NCBI GenBank assembly: GCA_004293385.1
Contig: RDYO01000101.1
Coordinates: forward strand, 1 to 8,402
DNA: 8,402 bases
Reading direction: 5' to 3'
Source: Verrucomicrobiota bacterium
Lineage (GTDB): Bacteria > Verrucomicrobiota > Verrucomicrobiia > Opitutales > UBA953
Part shown: one piece after another, positions 5,438 through 8,402 of the stretch
Position numbering within the stretch: position 1 is the first letter of the stretch
Layout of the letters: every line of letters begins with the position of its first letter
Translations under genes and position numbers: made by a program
Notes under the pieces: model-generated
The model's database searches: none
Seen by the model: the letters and a program-made list of their open reading frames with translations, nothing else
Told to the model about the DNA's origin: nothing

Positions 5438-6282
5438 TGCAGAACCTCCTCGAGACGCTGAAGAAGGCCGCGGAGTTCCTCGCACGCAAGGGTCTGGAGA
5501 AGCCGCGCATGGAGGCCGAGCACCTCTTCGCCGCCGGTCTCGGGATGAAGCGGCTCGACCTGTATCTGCAGTTCGAACGCCTGCTCGATGATGACGAAGT
5601 GAAGCGCCTGCGCGACCTCACGGTCCGTCGCGGTAACCGCGAGCCCCTTCAGCATATCATCGGTAAGGTGGAGTTCCGTGATCTGGTGCTGAAGTCCGAT
5701 AAGCGCGCGCTGATCCCTCGTCCGGAGACCGAAGAGCTCATCGACCTCGCGCTCGCGCTCTTCCCGGAAGACCAGGCCGTCCGCGTGCTCGACCTCGGCA
5801 CGGGCTCCGGCGCCATCGCGCTCGCCCTCGCCGCCGAGCGTCCGCTCTGGAAGGTCGACGCGGTCGATCGTTCGGCCGACGCCCTCGCCCTCGCCCGCGA
5901 GAACGCCGCGCAGTGCAATCTGACCGAGCGCGTCAATTTCGCGGAGTCCGACTGGTTCGCGGCCGTGACCGACGCCTACGACCTCATCGTCTCGAATCCT
6001 CCGTACCTCACCGAAGCCGAAGTCGCCGAGGCCGATCCGGAAGTCCGCGAGTTCGATCCGAAGTCCGCGCTGATCGCACCCGAGGAAGGCCTCGCTGACC
6101 TGCGCCGTATCCTGACCGACGCCCCGAAGCACCTGCGCGCCGGCGGCTGGGTGCTCTGCGAGACGGGCATCGATCAGCACGCCGCCTTGGCGGGACTGTC
6201 GGCCCAGCTCGGTTATGCTGAGTCCGCGGGCCTGCCCGACATGAGCGGCCGCCCGCGTTTCTGGAAAGCGAAGAAAGCTTAG
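5437..6282 (+). CDS. prmC: Peptide chain release factor N5-glutamine methyltransferase PrmC
   Basis: PrmC (HemK) methylates the glutamine of the GGQ motif in release factors RF1 and RF2, speeding peptide release. The 281-aa length is typical. An N-terminal helical domain (about 1-85, ending in EPLQHIIGKVEF) binds the release factor. It is followed by the family signature RPETE (95-99), the SAM-binding DLGTGSGAI (119-127) and the substrate-binding NPPY (187-190). The start ATG overlaps the preceding TGA (TGATG), so it is in one unit with sua5. Both genes serve decoding and termination, a sensible pairing. The usual partner prfA is not in the window. No terminator follows; the 135-nt gap to proS holds a REP-like palindrome pair instead. 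Confidence 0.95.
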   Translation: MQNLLETLKKAAEFLARKGLEKPRMEAEHLFAAGLGMKRLDLYLQFERLLDDDEVKRLRDLTVRRGNREPLQHIIGKVEFRDLVLKSDKRALIPRPETEELIDLALALFPEDQAVRVLDLGTGSGAIALALAAERPLWKVDAVDRSADALALARENAAQCNLTERVNFAESDWFAAVTDAYDLIVSNPPYLTEAEVAEADPEVREFDPKSALIAPEEGLADLRRILTDAPKHLRAGGWVLCETGIDQHAALAGLSAQLGYAESAGLPDMSGRPRFWKAKKA

Positions 6283-6306
6283 TTTGAGGACCATCTTTTG
6301 TCTTGG

Positions 6307-6362
6307 GTAGGGTCGGCGCTGCGTGCCGACCTAGCTAGGTCAGCACGCAGTGCTGACCCTAC
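6307..6362. repeat. Inverted pair of GTAG-headed REP-like palindromes (BIME-like)
   Basis: REP1 reads GTAG (6307-6310), then a 9-bp stem GGTCGGCGC / GTGCCGACC (one G-T wobble) around loop TGC. REP2 is on the other strand: stem GGTCAGCAC / GTGCTGACC around GCA, closed by CTAC (6359-6362). A palindromic spacer TAGCTA (6332-6337) joins them, so the two heads face outwards. The two 28-nt arms match at 25 positions. A GTAG head at the foot of a hairpin is the hallmark of REP sequences mobilised by RAYT (TnpA-REP) transposases in other bacteria. It lies between prmC and proS. Confidence 0.8.
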
Positions 6363-6417
6363 CTTGAAAGAAGAACCCGTCTTGCCCTGCGGCGTCCCTT
6401 TCCTCTTTACTGACCTT

Positions 6418-7947
6418 ATGTCCCAGCAGCCCGCCGCCAAACCGAAGACCGCCATCACCCCGACCCGCCAGGATGACTATCCCGAGTGGTACCTGCAGGT
6501 GATCAAGCACGCCGACCTGGCTGAGAACAGCCCGGTCCGTGGTTGCATGGTGATCAAGCCGTGGGGTTACGCCCTCTGGGAGAACATCCACCGCGACCTC
6601 GACGCGATGTTCAAGGAGACCGGCCACGTGAACGCCTACTTCCCGCTCTTCATCCCGGTCAGCTACATCCAGAAGGAAGCCGCGCACGTCGACGGCTTCG
6701 CCAAGGAATGCGCCGTCGTCACCCACTCGCGCCTCGAGGCCGGACCTGACGGCAAACTCGTCCCCGCCGGCGAACTCGAAGAGCCGCTCATCGTCCGCCC
6801 GACTTCCGAGACCATCATCGGCGAGACCTACTCGAAGTGGGTGCAGTCCTACCGCGACCTCCCGATCCTCATCAACCAGTGGGCCAACGTCGTCCGCTGG
6901 GAGATGCGCACGCGCCTCTTCCTCCGTACCGCCGAGTTCCTCTGGCAGGAAGGCCACACGGTCCACGCGACCGAAGCCGAGGCCGTCGAGGAGACCAACA
7001 AGATGCTCGAGGTGTATGCCGACTTCGCCGAGAACTACATGGCGATGCCCGTCATCAAGGGCCGCAAGACCGAGGGCGAACGCTTCCCCGGCGCCGTCGA
7101 CACGCTCTGCATCGAATCGATGATGCAGGACCGCAAGGCCCTCCAGGCCGGCACCTCGCATTACCTCGGCCAGAACTTCGCCAAGTCCTGCAACATCCAG
7201 TTCCAGGACGAGAAGGGCACCCAGCAGTACGCGCACACGACCTCGTGGGGCGTGTCCACCCGCCTCATCGGCGGCATGATCATGACGCACTCCGACGACG
7301 ACGGCTTCGTGGCTCCGCCCCGCCTCGCCCCGCAGCACGTGGTGATCTGCCCGATCTACAAGGACGACGCCACGAAGGCCGACATCCTCGCCTATTGCCA
7401 GTCGCTCCAGAAGGAGCTCTCCGCCCAGCGCTTCCACGACCGCAAGGTCGTCGTGACCGTCGACAACCGCGACATCCGCGGCGGCGACAAAGCTTGGGGC
7501 TGGATCAAGAAGGGCGTGCCCCTGCGCGTCGAAGTCGGCCCGCGCGACTTCGCGGCCAACGCGGTCTTCGTCGCCCGTCGCGACACCGGCGAGAAGGCCG
7601 GCATCCCGCGCGCCGAATTCGTCGCCACCGTGGTCGAGCGCCTGCAGTCCATCCAGGACAACCTCCTCGCCCGCGCCAAGGCCCACCGCGCCGCCCACAC
7701 CCGCGAGATCGACACCTTCGAAGAACTGAAGGCCTACTTCACCGCCAAGACCCCGGAGCGTCCGGAGATCCACGGCGGCTTCGCGCTGTGCCACTGGAAC
7801 GGCTCCAAGGCCGTCGAGAAGCGCCTCAAGGAAGAGCTCAAGGTCACCATCCGCTGCATCCCGCTCGACGCCAAGGACGAGCCGGGCAAGTGCGTGGTCA
7901 CCGGTGAGCCCAGCCCTCGCCGCGTGGTGATGGCGAAGGCCTACTGA
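6418..7947 (+). CDS. proS: Prolyl-tRNA synthetase, type 3 (archaeal/eukaryote-like)
   Basis: This 509-aa class II synthetase charges tRNA-Pro with proline. It lacks the roughly 180-residue INS editing domain of the Escherichia coli type and has the extra C-terminal domain of the archaeal/eukaryotic type. Motif 2 is RWEMRTRLFLRTAEFLWQEG (160-179), motif 3 spans GGMIMTHSDDDGFVAPPR (285-302), and LIVRPTSE precedes motif 2. The anticodon-binding domain follows from about residue 303, then the C-terminal domain ends in the conserved AKAY with terminal Tyr509. The four-cysteine zinc site of this domain is degenerate: the aligned positions are Asn461, Val466, Cys492 and Thr495. The open frame extends upstream to 6298 through the REP pair, but homology and composition support the ATG at 6418. 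Without an editing domain, mischarged Ala-tRNA-Pro would need a separate trans-editing enzyme, not seen here. Confidence 0.96.
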   Translation: MSQQPAAKPKTAITPTRQDDYPEWYLQVIKHADLAENSPVRGCMVIKPWGYALWENIHRDLDAMFKETGHVNAYFPLFIPVSYIQKEAAHVDGFAKECAVVTHSRLEAGPDGKLVPAGELEEPLIVRPTSETIIGETYSKWVQSYRDLPILINQWANVVRWEMRTRLFLRTAEFLWQEGHTVHATEAEAVEETNKMLEVYADFAENYMAMPVIKGRKTEGERFPGAVDTLCIESMMQDRKALQAGTSHYLGQNFAKSCNIQFQDEKGTQQYAHTTSWGVSTRLIGGMIMTHSDDDGFVAPPRLAPQHVVICPIYKDDATKADILAYCQSLQKELSAQRFHDRKVVVTVDNRDIRGGDKAWGWIKKGVPLRVEVGPRDFAANAVFVARRDTGEKAGIPRAEFVATVVERLQSIQDNLLARAKAHRAAHTREIDTFEELKAYFTAKTPERPEIHGGFALCHWNGSKAVEKRLKEELKVTIRCIPLDAKDEPGKCVVTGEPSPRRVVMAKAY

Positions 7948-7962
7948 TCGGCGGTCTTCGAG

Positions 7963-7987
7963 GTAGGGACAGCACCACGTGCTGTCC
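7963..7987 (+). repeat. REP A (GTAG-headed palindrome)
   Basis: GTAG (7963-7966) is followed by a perfect 9-bp stem, GGACAGCAC / GTGCTGTCC, around loop CAC. Compared with REP2 upstream of proS, the third stem pair is swapped from A-T to T-A, a compensatory change. Confidence 0.8.
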
Positions 7988-7999
7988 TCGTTGCATCAG

Positions 8000-8017
8000 G
8001 GCCGCCGCAGGGCGGCC
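8000..8017 (+). repeat. Hairpin X (7-4-7)
   Basis: GGCCGCC pairs with GGCGGCC around loop GCAG. It has no GTAG head. Its core CGCCG-CAG-GGCG is shared with hairpin Y on the other strand. There is no T-run, so a terminator is unlikely. Confidence 0.7.
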
Positions 8018-8021
8018 GAGG

Positions 8022-8046
8022 GTAGGGGCGTGGCTTTGCCACGCCC
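8022..8046 (+). repeat. REP B (GTAG-headed palindrome)
   Basis: GTAG (8022-8025) is followed by a perfect 9-bp stem, GGGCGTGGC / GCCACGCCC, around loop TTT. Confidence 0.8.
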
Positions 8047-8058
8047 TCCTTTGTGGGA

Positions 8059-8082
8059 GGGCACGATGAATCGTGCCCCTAC
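8059..8082 (-). repeat. REP C (inverted, GTAG-headed)
   Basis: The plus strand shows GGGCACGAT / ATCGTGCCC around a GA loop, closed by CTAC (8079-8082). Read on the minus strand it is GTAG followed by the stem. REP B and REP C form an outward-facing pair like that before proS. Confidence 0.8.
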
Positions 8083-8086
8083 CTGG

Positions 8087-8104
8087 GTTCGCCCTTCGGC
8101 GAAC
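8087..8104 (-). repeat. Hairpin Y (7-4-7), related to hairpin X
   Basis: The plus strand shows GTTCGCC / GGCGAAC around CTTC. On the minus strand the loop reads GAAG, and 13 of 18 positions match hairpin X. Two of the seven stem pairs differ, and both are compensated on the other side. Confidence 0.7.
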
Positions 8105-8129
8105 GGCTGACCGGGCCGGTCAGCCCTAC
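8105..8129 (-). repeat. REP D (inverted, GTAG-headed)
   Basis: The plus strand shows GGCTGACC (8105-8112) pairing with GGTCAGCC (8118-8125) around GGGCC, closed by CTAC (8126-8129). The stem can extend by two more pairs towards a single-base loop. The flank CTACCTTGA is also found after REP2 at 6359. Confidence 0.8.
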
Positions 8130-8141
8130 CTTGAGATCGCC

Positions 8142-8402
8142 TCAGCCACCCGTCGCGTCGGCTTCGCCGTCGCCGAACTTCAGGCGTAGCTTCCGCCCCT
8201 TCGTCACCGCCTCACGTCCGGTGATGACGACGCCGTCGGCGTCGCGTACGATCGCGTAGCCGCGGGAGAGGATGGATTCGAAGCCCGCGGAGCGGAGGCG
8301 CTTGCCGAGCTGGCCGAGCTTCTCGCGCGTCACGCCCAGGCGTGCCTTGGGCGAAAGGCGGTGGAGTTCGCCGCCGAGCTCGGACAGTCGGTGGCGCGTG
8401 TC
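8142..8402 (-). CDS. xseA: C-terminal part of exodeoxyribonuclease VII large subunit
   Basis: The minus-strand frame enters from the right edge and ends with TGA at 8144-8142, giving the last 86 residues. The C-terminal XseA signature is present: SAGFESILSRGYAIVRD followed by GVVITGREAV and a GRKLRLKFGDG strand, matching the family pattern LERGYALV...G.VI...V..GD.L.I.L.DG. The preceding residues are a charged, Leu-rich stretch (LSELGGELHRL), consistent with the long coiled-coil region of XseA. With the small subunit XseB it forms the ssDNA-specific exonuclease VII, which trims DNA to short oligonucleotides. The N-terminal OB fold and catalytic core lie outside the window. It converges on proS, with the REP cluster between them. 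Confidence 0.88.
   Translation of the reverse strand, partial: DTRHRLSELGGELHRLSPKARLGVTREKLGQLGKRLRSAGFESILSRGYAIVRDADGVVITGREAVTKGRKLRLKFGDGEADATGG

Larger units (their letters stand above)
7963..8129. repeat. Mirror-symmetric REP/hairpin cluster between proS and xseA
   Basis: Six palindromes fill the convergent gap in the order REP A (+), hairpin X, REP B (+), REP C (-), hairpin Y, REP D (-). All four REPs carry a GTAG head (CTAC when inverted) followed by GG. X and Y are both 7-bp stems with 4-nt loops. The order is that of two REP-hairpin-REP units facing each other. An extra stem, CCCTCC (8044-8049) with GGAGGG (8056-8061), bridges REP B and REP C. Confidence 0.8.

Noticed and set aside
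6383..6411. Promoter giving a leaderless proS mRNA (TTGCCC, 17 nt, TTTACT)
   Set aside because: Both boxes match at 4 of 6, which is close to chance for so short a search, though leaderless initiation would fit the lack of SD.
6298..6417. N-terminal extension of proS through the REP pair
   Set aside because: The added 40 residues come from the palindrome and spacer. ProRS similarity and composition support the ATG at 6418.
6340..7794. Very long minus-strand open frame opposite proS
   Set aside because: It is an antisense shadow of a strongly recognisable proS in GC-rich DNA. Its translation is Gly/Asp/Leu/Val-rich low-complexity sequence with no recognisable domain.
8000..8017. Hairpin X as the proS terminator
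   Set aside because: The stem is strong but has no following T-run, and its relative Y and the adjacent REPs explain it better as part of the repeat cluster.
7963..8129. CRISPR array
   Set aside because: The palindromes differ in sequence, alternate in orientation and have no uniform spacers. They fit REP-type elements instead.

Overview
The window is GC-rich, tightly packed bacterial chromosome carrying housekeeping genes. The gene set is a split cyclophilin lipoprotein, a thi cluster with a Bacteroides-type ThiE-like protein, a two-domain Sua5, and a type-3 (archaeal/eukaryote-like) ProRS without an editing insert. Start sites almost never have a Shine-Dalgarno sequence. Together these fit a Verrucomicrobiota-like lineage (Opitutae would be my first guess). 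That placement is an inference from family resemblance, not a proven assignment.

Layout. On the minus strand at the left edge are a truncated exported protein gene (2-106) and a cyclophilin-type peptidyl-prolyl isomerase lipoprotein (157-762). Diverging from them on the plus strand is a compact five-gene run: thiS (849-1049), a ThiE/TenI-like gene (1065-1742), thiE (1747-2361), thiG (2418-3185) and tlyA (3189-3944), with gaps of 15, 4, 56 and 3 nt. A 178-nt spacer (3945-4122) follows. It holds a degenerate G-tract hexamer array and a large inverted repeat centred on 4006. It leads to rpsR (4123-4317), which ends at a strong intrinsic terminator. Next is a sua5-prmC pair (4454-6282, 1-nt overlap), then proS (6418-7947). 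The right edge holds the 3' end of xseA on the minus strand (8142-8402), converging on proS.

How the genes work together. ThiS is the sulfur carrier and ThiG the synthase for the thiazole half of thiamin. ThiE joins the two halves. The ThiE/TenI-like protein probably acts around the same step. ThiF, ThiO/ThiH and ThiC are not in the window. The rest serve translation: TlyA (rRNA 2'-O-methylation), S18, Sua5 (t6A of tRNA), PrmC (release-factor methylation) and ProRS.

Non-coding content. The two spacers around proS contain GTAG-headed palindromes that resemble REP/BIME elements of the RAYT-associated kind. One is an inverted pair at 6307-6362. The other is a mirror-symmetric cluster of four REPs at 7963-8129, which also contains two copies of a second, 7-4-7 hairpin family. 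Stem differences between copies are mostly compensatory. The spacer before rpsR has two back-to-back tiny ORFs encoding near-identical Leu/Ala-rich hydrophobic peptides, one of which overlaps the rpsR start as ATGA. These three spacers are the most interesting parts of the window. No gene-free stretch exceeds 300 bases, and I see no tRNA, rRNA, CRISPR, transposase or phage gene.
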